The translations under genes were made by a program, and so were the position numbers. 64,000 bases of DNA from positions 1,435,498 to 1,499,497 of the forward strand of contig NC_089756.1 in the NCBI RefSeq assembly GCF_040412425.1. The letters run 5' to 3'. The notes below the pieces were generated by a model. The model did no database searches, was not told the DNA's origin, and worked only from the letters and a program-made list of their open reading frames with translations. This DNA comes from Macrobrachium rosenbergii (lineage: Eukaryota > Arthropoda > Malacostraca > Decapoda > Palaemonidae). Of this stretch, positions 35,721 to 47,570 are shown one piece after another (within the stretch, counting starts at the first letter, position 1; each line of letters starts with the position of its first letter).

Positions 35721-35912
35721 CTAGGGTTGCCAACTCTGACAAATTTCAATAAAGGACAATAATTAGAAATGTAGCCATATTTTTTTTTAAATTAAGGTTT
35801 AAATGTATCCACAAGTTTGAATATACTTTGACCATACCTTTACACAAGCTTCTAGTTTTAAAGTTATATTTGTTCTGACTTTTGGCGAACTTCAGCAACT
35901 GTGGATCATGTT

Positions 35913-38382
35913 TTATTTTTCCGAAAATTCCCGACAAGTGTCCTTCAAGTTAAAGTATATGAAAAGTTCACTTTTCATTAGTTCTACGGAGCATCTGTTT
36001 CTTTCATTTCGCCATTTAGATGACATTACACTAAAAATGCGTTCACAGTATGCTGATGTTCCAGGGATTGAAAGCGCAAATGAAACTATTTTAGATATAT
36101 TGACGCACTTATGATTAGTACGTTTTAAAATCATGTGCCATTTGCTGCTTGTTGTTTTGCATTCTGCAAACAGTTCAGAACTTTGAATCTTGCTGAAACT
36201 TTCTTGAATTATTGAAACTTCATCAAAGAGGTTATCCATGTCCAAATTAAGCCTGTCTTTCAACTTCAAATCTTCTACAATTTCTACAATTTTCTGATAT
36301 TTTCGGAAGGAATTTCTTAAAAAACTTAGATTTGATAGCTTTCCAAATGTTGAATTTTCATTAAAGTCGATTCTTTTTTCCAAATATGTTAGTCATGATA
36401 TAAGAAATAATCTAAAGTCTTCAGTTGTCTCTTGAGCTTCAGAAGTTTCGTTCTTCTCCAGTTCTTGAACGGCTGATTTAATATCTCCATAACATGCTGC
36501 GAGAATAGCAAATAAATTTCAATAAGCTCAGAAATTTCTGTAGAATCATTATCTATTCTAAGAAGTTGAAGTAATTGTTTAGAGCACTCAGTTGGTCTGC
36601 TCAAGAAATAAGAACTTGAAGCTTTCCAAGAAAGTAGAAGTCTTTCAATGCATGGCTGCAGGGATAGCCACCTAAACTCAGTTTTTTTTTTTTTTTTTTT
36701 TTTTACCGAGGTGCATCCGCACTCAATCGCAGGGGTGCCCTTTTAGCTCGGAAACGTTTCCTGCTAGCTGATTGGTTGCAAGTATTTTGTCCGAATAGCA
36801 TCATTGTTTTCAAATAATTACCAGGTAATGTGAATCGAAACTTATTTACTAACCTAAATTTCTCCATCAGGTATAAGTGTTGCAATGATAGTCAGCTGGT
36901 TTTCCCGCCAGGCCGCCACAGGCTGTTACTTTTACTTCCTCTGAAGTTTTCACCAATAGCGAGTTTTATTGATTCCATGTTTTTCGTAGAGTCTGATATT
37001 CAAAGAAAGTTTATAATAACATGTTTTTCTTATGCTTAGTGTAATTTATCCCAATTGGTGTTAAAATATGCGAAAAGTAAAAAAAATTATCCAGCGTGCA
37101 TCCGAAAACAAGCTCCTGTTGTTGACTTCAGCGGGTGTTGTTATTAAATTTAGACTTACCATCACAATACTTTATAATCTCTTTATTCGTTAACATTATT
37201 TATTGACAAAACATATATCTGATGGAGAAATTTAGGTTAGTAAATAAGTTTCGATTCACATTACTTGTAATTATTTGAAAACAATGATGCTATTCGGACA
37301 AAATACTTTGCAACCAATCAGCTAGCAGGAAACTTTTCTGAGCTAAAAGGGCACCCCTGCGATTGAGGGCAAATGCGCCTCGGTAAAAAAAAAACTGAGT
37401 ATAGTGGGTACACGTCGAAGAATTTCATTAAATTCTATATCTACAAACAAATGAAACTCTTTAAGAGTTTCGCGTCTTTTTGCTGACATTGAGAAATGGC
37501 CATAAATTTTCAGGACAATGTTTTCAATGTCCACATTCAAGGTTCCCAAAGCAAATCTTACTGAATTGTATAAAATGTGGGCACTGCAGTTAGCCTTAAC
37601 AATATCATCATTCAATGTGAGAATGTTTGTATATAAAGAATGGTTTACTCCAAAATTGCAATTTGCATTATCTGCGCTAAAACAAGAAACTCTTTTCCAA
37701 TCAAGTTGCAAATTATCCATAGTGTTTTTCAAACAAATGAACATTCCGTCTGCACTTTCATCTGCATTCTCGAAAAAATCAATAATATAATTTCCTGTGC
37801 CATGTTCCATGCTGAAATACTGAACGCATACTGGGAACATTTTCCTGTTTTTTATATTTGAAGCATCAGTTTGAAGTGCAAAAAATAGAGGAGGATCATG
37901 TTGTTTTAAATCATCCATAACCACTCCCAATGCCTTTTTACCTAGCACATTTGCAACATTTGCCTCGGATTTGGTTCGACCACAAGATACTTTTGCTGCA
38001 ACTTTCGAATCCTGGTAAAGTTTTGAATTTAATTTCAGGCCACAATCCAGCGAGTTGTATGAATGATTGTGTTTAACTGCATGATACATTTGAGCTATTT
38101 CCGAAGCAACTACAATACCTTCTTCTTCTGAATTAGTTTTCACTAAAAATTTATCAATTAGAGAACTGCAAGCTGAAATTTTAATTCTAGTTTTGTGGTT
38201 ATCCGAATTTGCATGTTGTGTGTTACTGCTAAAGCACCCATGTTTCCAATTTTAAAAACACTTTGGCAAATGTTACACTTTGCCTCTTGTGGATTACTAG
38301 TTTCTACCAACCATTCATACTCCTTTTCCAGTCCTTGTTAAATGAGCACACATGCTTTTTTTCTCTTCACTGGGTGTTCCAT
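35913..38382 (-). pseudogene. hAT transposase, interrupted
   Basis: The minus strand starts at an ATG at 38382 (MEHPVKRKK). A stop and frame breaks lie in the N-terminal zinc-finger part (CNICQSVF near 38270). A long block 38143-37400 follows (QTDASNIKNRKMFP, FSADNANCNFG). After the inserted element it resumes as RWLSLQPCIERLL (about 36680-36600), SKQLLQLLRI (36604-36389), and the C-terminal dimerisation region (36383-35913: SIPGTSAYCERIFSVMSSKW), the most conserved hAT motif. Breaks around 38340, 38160, 37400/36676 and 36386 make it inactive. Confidence 0.9.
36676..37400. mobile_element. 725-bp fold-back element inside the hAT transposase
   Basis: Ends ACTCAGTTTTTTTT and AAAAAAACTGAGT. The arms are about 195 bp each (36676-~36872 and ~37205-37400), near-identical in inverted orientation (e.g. 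AACCTAAATTTCTCCATCAG against its complement near 37220). The middle is about 340 bp of unique non-coding DNA. It falls exactly between the codons of the conserved RVPT / RWLSLQ hAT segment. No clear target duplication is seen (TAA on the left, ATA on the right). Confidence 0.88.
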
Positions 38383-39682
38383 GATCTGGCAACAGAAAAC
38401 CATTAAACATTAATTGCTTTTTAATATATATTTTCAAAGTCAGCATTTAATGAACTGAGCTAGTCAGCTAAGTAATGCGATTTTCAATCGTATATATACT
38501 TGTAATTTTTTATTAATTGCCTGAAAATAATAAATGTATAAGTAACACCATCGTAACCATATTCTTAACCAAGTAGCTAACCATATTTTTGTTGGTTTCA
38601 CCAGCAACCTAATAGGTATCAATATACAGCTACAATAAAATAACCGTCATGTAACCCTCCTTCACAGATACTAGGACTACAGTAACTGAACAAGTCAGAA
38701 GTTCACATCCAGTGATTTCAAATGAAAATGATGAAAAGGAGCAAAATTCCCGCAAAAATAGAGCAAAAAATAAAAAAAACTAAAAAAACTCATAAGAAAA
38801 GTGCTAAATTAAAAATAGCTAAATAAATAAATTATAAAACTATATCATAATATATAATGCTATATGATAAAAAATATAAAAATATAACTAACGCAATATT
38901 GCTTCCAACTTTGCAACGGTGTCACATTTCTTAACTAACAAGTCAGTAAAAGACACTGTCTATTACGGGACTGCATTAATATTTTCTTGTCTCGGTATGC
39001 TATACCAGCTGACAATATTTTGCTGCTGGCATAGCATACTTGCAATAGGCCTATTTACACTGTGGCTCTGTATTATTCCTGGAATGGTACATACTCTCTG
39101 ACTGCGTTAATATTTTCTTATCTCCGCTGACACTATTTTGCTGCAATAGCACACTTGTAATATTGACAGTGTGCTTTTGAATTATCACCTGATATAGCCG
39201 GTACTTCACATAACCACATTCTAGAAGCTTTTCTAAATTTTTTAGTGTTTTCTTATCCTTACTTATATTTTTTAAGATACAATGTGCATTAATTTCACAA
39301 GGAGCTGACAATTTTATGAAAGAAAAATTAGATGAATTAACCTCCACATATATTAGACATAATGACAACGAAAGTAAATACCTTTGCACCTCACAACGTT
39401 GAAAAGGCAACTGAAACTCTGAAAGTGACTGAAACAGCGGCGACCGCGCACAAACTGACAGAACGAGTATGTAGCGCGTAGGCTACAGTACTGTACTAGC
39501 GCTTTACAAACTACCACTACCATTGTCAAGTTTAAGCACAATTCTGCACATCACGTTATCATCAATTTTGTTGACAGTGGTAATATGATAGAAATAAAGG
39601 ACATTTGGCGTCCTTTCTAGATGCAAAAAAGGACAAGGACTGAATACCTAAATTAAAGGGCTGTCCTTTCAAATAAAGGACG
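38383..39682. other. 5' non-coding part of the hAT element
   Basis: AT-rich, with a diverged ~120-bp internal duplication (GCATTAATATTTTCTTGTCT at about 38970 and GCGTTAATATTTTCTTATCT at about 39104). A 119-codon minus-strand frame at 39051-39410 has no recognisable domain. Confidence 0.45.
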
Positions 39683-39696
39683 GTTGGCAACCCTAG

Positions 39697-41128
39697 CACT
39701 ACTAGAGAAAAAGGGATCTGTGAAATTAATAAAAGATCTCAGTACAGTAAGTATTGATATTAAATCAGTGCTTATCAATGAAGTGACATTGAAAGATGTT
39801 CAAATGGAATTGAAAACAATAATACATAAAAGTGAAAATAATAGTGTCTTACCATTGTTGGGAAAACTAGATAATGACATAGGGAGTGTGTTAAATACAA
39901 GATCCAAAAGATCCCTCTTACCTGTTATAGGGACAGCACTTAATCAATTGTTTGGTGTAGCCACTGATTCTAACGTAGAATGGAGCAATGGGCAGTAACA
40001 AGGGGCACTGTAATGAGCAAAGTGATAATATATCAAAACTTAAATAACCAAGAGTTAGAAAAACTAAAAGTATTCATTAATGCAGTGAATCACAACATTA
40101 GTAAGGAAATTAATGTAATAATTTATGAACAGTATTTAAATACCTTTATTAATAGTGTAAGAACTCTCTTGCAAGACCACAAAAATATGTTAAATGCCAT
40201 TTTGTTAGCCTATAAAGGAATATTAAGCCCAACATTAATTACTCCAAAGGAGTTAGAGGGCATAATTAGTGATTTTTTGGTAGAAGGGCATTATACCCCT
40301 ATGGTAAAGGATGTCTTGGTCTACTGTACTTTGATAACCACCAAGGTGGTTACAAACAAGATTATTTTAGTGTTACCATTTAATCAAAAATTTGCAGACG
40401 TACTGATGTCCATACATTCTTTTCCCATGTTGATAATGGAAAATGTCATTATCTCAAATGTCAACCACATCAATTTTGTATTAGAAGAACATGGGCTAAT
40501 GATGTCATTTATTACTGATGTTCAATTAAGAGATTGCATAATTTTGAAGGATAAGGAGTATATCTGCAACCTTGCCAACCTTTATGGAACTACCAGTGCC
40601 TGTCCTTGTGTTCAAGAAATAATTGAAAACAAAAATCAAGAACAAGAACTGTGTACACAGTTATCCAAACATGATTTTGTTTCCATCCTAGTACAACAGT
40701 CAATTTTTGTTTTCACTAAATACAGTAACAGCAACTATTAACTGCCATAATATAAGAACTGAAATTAATTTCAATAATGTCCATGCTTTTGATAAGTCAT
40801 GCAAGTCAGTTATTCCAAATAAATTATATTATGAACCTCATGTTTTCACAGAAATAACAATCCATAAAAGTGCCCCATACATGAACTACCTAGTGAAGTT
40901 AAAGAATTTAAGTTGGCTCAATTAGAGTTAAAGCAACTAAATGAGTTAACATTAGTAGATGAGTTTTTCTATTACAAAGAAAAGGTGTCACCAATTCTGT
41001 CTCTGTTCAATTTGATCATAATCATAATTGCAATAATAGTGTTTGCAATTTTAGTCAAACGTGTAGTAATTTCAGATATTGAAAAGATTATAACAGAAAT
41101 AAAAAGGGCTAATGAAGAAGTAAAATGA
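39697..41128 (+). pseudogene. Broken envelope-glycoprotein gene of an errantivirus-like element
   Basis: Three plus-strand frames in series (to 39998, 39980-40741, 40707-41128) make up one decayed protein. The first has a furin-type site RSKR (39900-39911) followed at once by a hydrophobic segment SLLPVIGTALNQLFGVA, the arrangement of baculovirus F-like envelope proteins carried by errantivirus (gypsy) elements. The middle is a long ectodomain with Cys residues (CNLANLYG, CPCVQEI). The last part has a strongly hydrophobic membrane anchor (about 41008-41070) and a short charged tail ending in TGA at 41126-41128. The frames are out of register near 39990, 40730 and 40920. The 5' part is replaced by the hAT right end; the first ATG of the open frame lies within that TIR and is not the original start. 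No matching pol is adjacent. Degenerate and inactive as it stands. Confidence 0.75.
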
Positions 41129-41129
41129 T

Positions 41130-41503
41130 CTTATAGGCATGATTTACTAATGATTTCTTTGTACATTATTATTTGCATTATATGTTTATAACAGTTTACC
41201 ATTTTTTACACTGTGGTAATTTATATCTGTATGTATATGTATATCTCTTTTGATTCATGATATAATGTGTGAATTTTCTACAATGTATTCTTGTTTTGAT
41301 TTTTTTTACATTAATATACATTGTCACAGCTTGTGCAATTTGCTTATATTTTTTGAGAGTATTACTTGGTGGGCAGTCATATAACTGCTTTATTTTATTT
41401 GTGTAGTTTTGCAGTCATCCATTGAACTGTATTCTTATTGTCACACTGAGGGCAGTGTGAGGTAGTGTGACCGAGTGATGTAGAGTAGCTACGGAAATTA
41501 GAT

Positions 41504-41546
<43 letters not shown>

Positions 41547-42165
41547 GTAAGAATAAAAAGAGAGGCAGAGAGAACAGTGATAACGCCTAAAAGCTTTTGT
41601 TATTATCTTGGATTCAAATACGCTGACCGAGGTAGGACTTTGCACGAACTCAAAAACAGTGAGCAGGTATATCGCGTCTAAAGCCATAAAACCAATCATA
41701 AAAGTCGGAAGTAGTGGCCTCGTGATTAAGTTAACCAAATCATGAGTCAGCACAGCCTAAAAGCTTACATCAGCCAGCTCTATAACCCCGCCTTCAATAG
41801 GAGGCATTTTCATGGAAATTCCAGGAATTTGGGGGCTGGACAAAGTGATGTACTTCAACACCCTCCAATCAAACATGCTAGGGAGGGGTCTTTCACACAC
41901 CCTCCTAAGATCACCTCCAATCAAGTCCTCTAAGGAGAGATTTGAATCACACCCACTACAGCCCTTCCCAATCAACTATTTGAAGGGGAGGCCTTGCAGA
42001 TAAATCCTTCTAATAGGGCTAGAAGGAGGTGGAGATTGCAGATAACAAGAAATTCAGGGGTTCAACAGTCTGGAGAACGACAGGAGAGAAGCAGATTGGA
42101 ACTGTGTCCACTAAGGGAGAGTACGTCTCCCCTCGCTTTCATGTTCCCCATATAGACTGAGTCAA
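41130..42165. other. Possible 3' region or LTR of the envelope element; includes (AG)n
   Basis: AT-rich up to about 41440, then an (AG)n tract at 41508-41545 and a mixed stretch. The position after the envelope stop suggests 3' non-coding or LTR sequence, but no second copy or defined border is visible. Short frames around 41742-42003 show no domain. Confidence 0.35.
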
Positions 42166-42171
42166 GTTAAT

Positions 42172-43830
42172 TACTGGTCAGTGGTGGGCGGACGGCATCA
42201 TCCCTGACGAAGACGTGGGTGGTGGCCAACCTGTTGGTATATGTCCGCTTGCAGGGGGCGAACTTGCCGACTATGTCGCGAAGCCTCTGGACAGATGGGT
42301 TGTGGCTGTCCTCTTTAACTAGCTCACCCAGGACCACGAGGGGATCGCCGTAGGTTTTCTCAGCTGTGGACGGGGCGCCATCGGCCCTCGGGGAGGTTCG
42401 CAACCCGAGGAGGACCCACGGCAGCTGGTACTTCCAGTCCTCAGCAGTGCAGCGGGCCATAAGGGACGCCTTCAGGGACCTGTGAAACCGCTCGACCAAG
42501 CCATTGGCAGCTGGGTTGTAGGCCGTGGTGGTTTGATGAGCTGTCCCCAGCAGTCAAGCCAGGGCGGACCACAACTCGGACAGGAAGGTGGGGCCCCTGT
42601 CGGTTGTGATGTGGTCTGGGACGCCGAAGTGGCTGATCCAACTGGAGAGCAGGGCCTCGGCGCATGCGCTGCCGGTGGCTTCTTGCATTGGCGTGGCTTC
42701 GGGCCACCTCGTTGAGCTTTGCTGTGAGGGCATAGCGTGTTTGTATACTTAGATGTCATAATCATAATAGGAGATATCTGGGCCCACCTGACTGGGGAAG
42801 GGGCCCGACAACGTCGATGTGAACATGGCCAAACCACAGCCCTGGCTGCGGGAACTCGCCTACCCCAGACTCAGTGTGACGCCCCACCTTGCTGGTTTGG
42901 CACTGCCTTGCCCAGGTCCTCGCGTCCTTCTGCACTCCATGCTAGACAAACTTCTCTGACAGCAGCTTGGCCGTCGTCCTGCCGGAGGGGTGTGACAGGC
43001 CGTGGATGACGTTGAATACCTGGTGGCGGCGGGAGGCTGGCACCAGGGGGCGGGGCTGGCCGGTACTAATGTTTCAGAGGAGATTTGGGCCCCCAGGGGC
43101 GAGGGGCACGTCTCTCCACTTCAGGGACGTGATGGCGGTGCAGTAGGCTGGGGTCTCTGGGTCGGCAGCCTGCTCTCTGGCGAGGTCTTCATAGTTGATC
43201 CCGAGCTGCACCACATTAAGCTCGACTCTGGAGAGAGTGTCCGTCACAGGGTTCTTCCTGCCGGGGAGGTACTTGATGGAGCAGGTGAACTCTGCGATGG
43301 CCGAGAGGTGTTGCTGCTGCCTGGAAGACCATGCGTCCCCTTGCTTGGTGAAGGTGTGGATCAGCGGCTGGTGGTCAGTATAGATTGTGAAGGGCGTGCC
43401 CTCCAGGAGGAAGTTGAAATGCCGGACTGCATAGTACACTGTGCAGAGTTCCCTGTCGAAGGTGCTGTAGTGGGCCTCTGCGGGGTTGAACTTCTTGCTG
43501 AAGAAGGTGATGGGCTGGGGAGCGCCGTCGATGACCTGCTCCAGGACAGCTCCACAGGCGACGCTGCTGGCATCCGTCGTCAGCTGGAGGGGGTGGTGGG
43601 ATCCTCGTGGGCCAAGGCAGTTGCCTCGGCAAGGGCGGTCTTTGTCAGGGAGAAGGCCTGCTGCTGGCTGGGTCCCCACATTAAGGACTTTGGTTGCCCT
43701 TTCAGGGTCTCCGTCAGGGGGCCATGGTGTGTGCGATCCCGGGGATGAACCTCCTGTAGTAATTCACCATCCCGAGGAACTCCTGGACAGCCTTGATGGA
43801 GGTGGGGACGGGGAACCTGGTGAGCAAGGA
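42172..43830 (-). pseudogene. GC-rich gypsy pol fragment: RT end, RNase H, integrase
   Basis: Minus-strand order: RT thumb (about 43830-43714: QEFLGMVNYYRRFIPG), RNase H (43679-43074: LTTDASSVACGAVLEQ, FFSKKFNPAEAHYSTFDREL, YTDHQPLI, YLPGRKNPVTDTLSR), a decayed linker and zinc region, integrase (HVHIDVVGPLP about 42815; TTDRGPTF about 42605; NGLVERFHRSLK about 42500) and a tail to 42172 (FVRDDAVRPP). A stop interrupts the core near 42555, and a foreign 57-nt segment replaces integrase sequence at 42715-42771. Its GC content is far above the neighbouring gypsy fragment at 44.1-46.5 kb, so this is a different family (CsRn1-like by its TTDASS/YYRRF style, inferred). Confidence 0.88.
42715..42771. 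repeat. 57-nt inverted duplicate (copy 1)
   Basis: Identical, in opposite orientation, to 44379-44435. It sits within integrase but carries reverse-transcriptase YxDD-region sequence of the other gypsy fragment. Confidence 0.97.
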
Positions 43831-44103
43831 TGACCTGAGGTCAATAATAATTAACAATAAATACAGCGAACGAGTACACTTTACAATATGCAAATAGACA
43901 GAATTGAAGTTGAATACGTACACAAATCGAAGACAGGTAAACAGTTATATACATAGTTTAAATGATTGGATTTATGTGACCAGGCACGCCAGGCGTGACG
44001 AATTGTAGAGGTAAAGAAAATGGGATGTCACCATAGAAAACTTGCTCAGCAGAGACTTTACAAATAACATGTTCAGCAGAGACTTTACAAATGACTTTAC
44101 AGT
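43830..44103 (-). repeat. Partial solo LTR joining two gypsy fragments
   Basis: Matches the LTR at 31830-32234 (TGACCTGAGGTCAATAA; TTTAAATGATTGG; CAGAGACTTTACA). The start TGTAAAGTC is reiterated two or three times at 44050-44103. Its U5 end is truncated at the join to the GC-rich pol fragment. Confidence 0.7.
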
Positions 44104-44106
44104 CTC

Positions 44107-46539
44107 ACGATTTTACCAAAATCTTTTATGAACTTACAATAGTAGCCTGCGAGCCCGAGGAAACTGGCTACTTCTTTTGCATTCTTCAGTTGAGGAAATT
44201 CTTTAATCGCTGTTACTTTATCTGACAAGGCTTAAGGCCTCCAGATGTTACAATGTGCCCCAAAAATTTAACTTCTTGCTGAAAGAATTTACATTTGGTT
44301 AGACTAATTTTCATACCATGTCGTTGTAAACCTTCTAAGACTTCAATAATGTTCTTCTTTTGTTCTTCTACTGTGGCCCCTATTATGATTATGACATCTA
44401 AGTATACAAACACGCTATGCCCTCACAGCAAAGCTAATACGGACATCATAACACGTGAAAAATGGGCAGGAGCGTTCTTTACTCCCAAACAATTGATCAT
44501 TAGCTATAAAGGCTGTATTTTCTTTACTACTCTCGTCTATAGGTATTTGATGATAACCTGACTTTAAATCCAAGATGGTGAAGAATTTACTATCTCAGAC
44601 CTTAATCAACAATTCTTTGATAGAGGGCAATAGGAATGCATTGTCTTTTGTGTTACTATTCAACTTTCTATAATCAACACATAGCCTAAGAGAACCATCC
44701 TTCTTTTTAACCTTAATTTATTAATTTCGTTCTCCACTTTCCGCTGATAACAAACAGGAATTCTATATGGCTTAGATCTTATGGGTGGTAGATCCCCAAT
44801 CTCTATAACAAAAAAGAAAATCATTTACTCTGCCCTGGGTTTCGTCATCAATTGCAATTGCATTTTGATAAGTTTCTATAATTTCCTTGAGAATATTTTG
44901 ATAAGTAACAGGGGTAGACCCACCAGCTGTTCGCAGTAGTCTATGCAAATGTTCTTCACTGCGACCCTGATGCTTGGTACTCAAGGCTGCGAATATGTGA
45001 GAAGCATTTGCTCTTTCACAAGGTTCAAGGTCGCATATTGACCCACTGTCTAACACGATACACTGATCGCTAACATTAATAAATGGCACATTAACCTCGC
45101 CGTGTGTTACCTCGCTCAGACCTGGAATGATAAAATCTTCCCATTTCTGATTTTATCATTCTGATGGGGTCTAATCAAAACTAAGGTGCCTTCTGGTAAA
45201 TCCTGTGCAGGTGTAACAGTGAGGGACGAGAGGGTCCGGGGTGGTGCCACATCTCCTGCCTCTGGGGCGGCGGGTACTTTCCCTACACCACCCTTCTTAG
45301 GGAGACTCGTAGACACCTCGGTCCCCCCACCTTCCGCCATGGGGATTCGTTGTCCCTTTAAATATACTTCGATCCCTTTCCTGTCTGTGCCAGCTATTAT
45401 TATTTGGTTCCTAGCCACAAAATCAGTTCCTAAAATAACTGAAATTCCTTCTACTTGTAATGCCGGTACTACACAGAAGGTATGTGTCACTACTCGTCCA
45501 TTGATGGTTACCTGCTGCACTTAAAACTAAACAACCTTTCATAGGCTGCACTGACCGTGTCACAAGATGTTCTTCTAACAAAGACACACTTGCTCCAGTG
45601 TCAACAACACCTTTGCTGTCGCTCTCCCACCCATATTTCCACGATGGACACAGTGACTTCCTTCGCGGATTGAGGGCGGGCAATAGGCTCCTGCATTACC
45701 TTTCCTCCTGCACCGTCAACGTTTGGGTAGGGGCAGCAACAGTTGGTGGAGGGCTCTCCACTATTTCTTGGGGGGTTGGTTGACTCCCCTCACTCCCCAA
45801 CAAGGGATCCCTTGTTCTTCCGGGGGCACAGTCGCTGTTTGGACCTCATGAGCATGGGTATAGTCAGGGGTCCTCCTGACTCCTCCCCCATGTTGCCTTC
45901 CCCCTTCCTCTCCTTGGTGTAGGGGGAGCGTTGTTCTGCTGGCCGTCATCGTTTTTTGAACAAGCGTTCACGAGGTGGTCTGTTGCATTGCATCGAAAAC
46001 AACGTCGCGGCTCAGTGAGAGAGGGGCACTGGGCCCTCACGTGGCCCTCCCTTCCACACCGCCAGCAACGGCAAACCGTCCCTCTCCCGGCTGGTTTCCC
46101 CTTGCCTCTTCGAGGTCCCTGGGTGCGTGACCCTGACCCCTGGATGGTGGGTGAGGCTGACTGAGGGCTCACTTGGTCAGGTTGTTTAACCGTTGCAACA
46201 AACGATTGGGAGGTGGCCTGCCCCCTCCCTCTTGCTTGTTGTCGTTGTTAAAGATCTAACAGAAGTTGAACCTTCGGCAGTAAGGCTTATAAGGGCCTCT
46301 CATCGCCAATAAGGAATTCCACTATGGAGGTGGGAAGAATTCACCTCAGCATGCGTCGGCAGAAGGCTTCTTTTATTTTGTATTTCATTTGTTAATTTGT
46401 GTAACTCTTTTAAAGCATGTGGGTTATTCGTTGACAGCTCTTTCGCTCTGTCCTCTTCCTTGGCACCGTTATTGTTAGCACTGGTATTGCTAGCACTGGC
46501 ACTCCTGCCGTCGCGCGCCCATTTTCTTCGAGTTTGCAT
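44107..46539 (-). pseudogene. AT-rich gypsy gag-protease-RT fragment
   Basis: Minus-strand order: gag start MQTRRKWARDG at 46539; two zinc knuckles (CWRCGREGHVRAQC and CFRCNATDHLVNAC, about 46070-45960); protease DTGASVSLL (about 45595) and ILGTDF (about 45435); an RT N-terminal region with stops; RT blocks CVDYRKLN and LDLKSGYHQIPI (about 44680-44540); the catalytic box reading VYLDVIIII instead of YLDD (about 44400); then KCKFFQQEVKFLGHIV and FLGLAGYYCKFIKDFG (about 44140). It is cut at 44107 by a solo LTR. Frameshifts and stops lie near 46290, 45690, 45115 and 44770. Loss of one catalytic Asp would itself kill RT activity. Confidence 0.88.
44379..44435. repeat. 57-nt inverted duplicate (copy 2, source)
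   Basis: On the minus strand it encodes the RT catalytic segment of this fragment, so this is the native location; 42715-42771 is the displaced copy. Confidence 0.97.
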
Positions 46540-46591
46540 TTTTATTTCACCTTCACAATTATGCTGTTAATTATTATATGTACTAGCAATA

Positions 46592-46608
46592 CCCCACACC
46601 TGACACCA
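46592..46608 (-). other. tRNA-Leu-like primer-binding site
   Basis: The minus strand reads TGGTGTCAGGTGTGGGG about 50 bp upstream of the gag ATG. It resembles the complement of a tRNA-Leu 3' end (TGGTGTCAG...). The 5' LTR would lie at higher coordinates. Confidence 0.55.
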
Positions 46609-47045
46609 AAAATATGACCTGATTTTCGGTCATATATAGGTTCTACCAGTACAAATGAAACGCGTAAGATACAATTAACACGTATGTATTTTCCTTAATA
46701 GTTACACAGGGCCCTGTTGCTAATATTACGCTACTTAATTATGCAATTATAGTCGGAAGGTACTTGAGGTGACACGCGCCATCACTGTCTTTCAGAGCAC
46801 TTCCTAACCCGTCGACCGCTAAACCCTGACTTATCTTTATCTTTTCAAACTGAACTTACTTAGGTCATAAACTTCAGCTGATTGGTCTCTTATAATCGAA
46901 AGATGTATGGCACTCATTTGAATTACCCACGCCAAACCCCAACGATCGTATGGCGTTCGACGAATCAGCAGTATCTATCTGTTCGTTACACTCTGATCAC
47001 AAAGAAGTAGCCTACAGTACAACAATTAGCAGATTTTCTGTTACA
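46609..47045 (-). repeat. Probable 5' LTR of the AT-rich gypsy fragment
   Basis: Follows the PBS at the expected place. No second copy is in the window and the outer edge is not defined. Confidence 0.35.
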
Positions 47046-47099
47046 TCTCAAACATGAATTTCTATATAAACCAGTTCACTGTATTATATATGATATTAT

Positions 47100-47171
47100 T
47101 TATATATATTATATATATATGTGTGTGTATATGTATATGTATATATATATATATATAATATATATATATAT
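47100..47171. repeat. Short interrupted (TA)n/(TG)n microsatellite
   Basis: TA-rich with TG and TATG interruptions. Confidence 0.85.
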
Positions 47172-47498
47172 AATTGCTTTATTCATTAAAGAAATGCAGG
47201 CACTGATGCTGTTTTTGGAATTAACCTGCTAGTTCAAAGGGTCAAAAGTATTTGTCTGTTTGATACCGAAAACTATCCATGTATGCATTAAGATTTGCCA
47301 CCCGCCCCACCCCCCTTAGAAAATATGATGCGGGCGCCCAATGGACACAGCTAATTTATTTAGCTCTCTTGGTACTATATGCTTTCAGGGTAACTTCAGG
47401 CAGTAACTTTCTTTCTGTTTTTAAATCTTCAGCTGAAAACCCTTATGGACAGAGACAGTAGACTACAAACCCAAGAGGGCTCCAAAGGGAAATCGTTC

Positions 47499-47502
<4 letters not shown>

Positions 47503-47567
<65 letters not shown>
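47503..47567. repeat. (GA)n microsatellite
   Basis: About 32 GA units, followed by two copies of GAGAGAAGTTACAGGA(A/C)AAGG with the intervening sequence (47568-47630). Confidence 0.95.

Positions 47568-47570
<3 letters not shown>

Larger units (their letters stand above)
35722..39695 (-). mobile_element. 4-kb hAT DNA transposon
   Basis: The termini CTAGGGTTGCCAAC (35721-35734) and GTTGGCAACCCTAG (39683-39696) are perfect inverted repeats. Several AAAGGACA-type subterminal repeats lie near both ends, a known hAT trait. The transposase is on the minus strand. No clear 8-bp duplication remains. A 725-bp fold-back element sits inside the transposase. The right end lies inside a retroviral-type envelope frame. 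Confidence 0.85.

Noticed and set aside
43002..43748. 248-codon plus-strand frame
   Set aside because: Antisense shadow of the GC-rich RNase H on the minus strand, whose motifs are clear.
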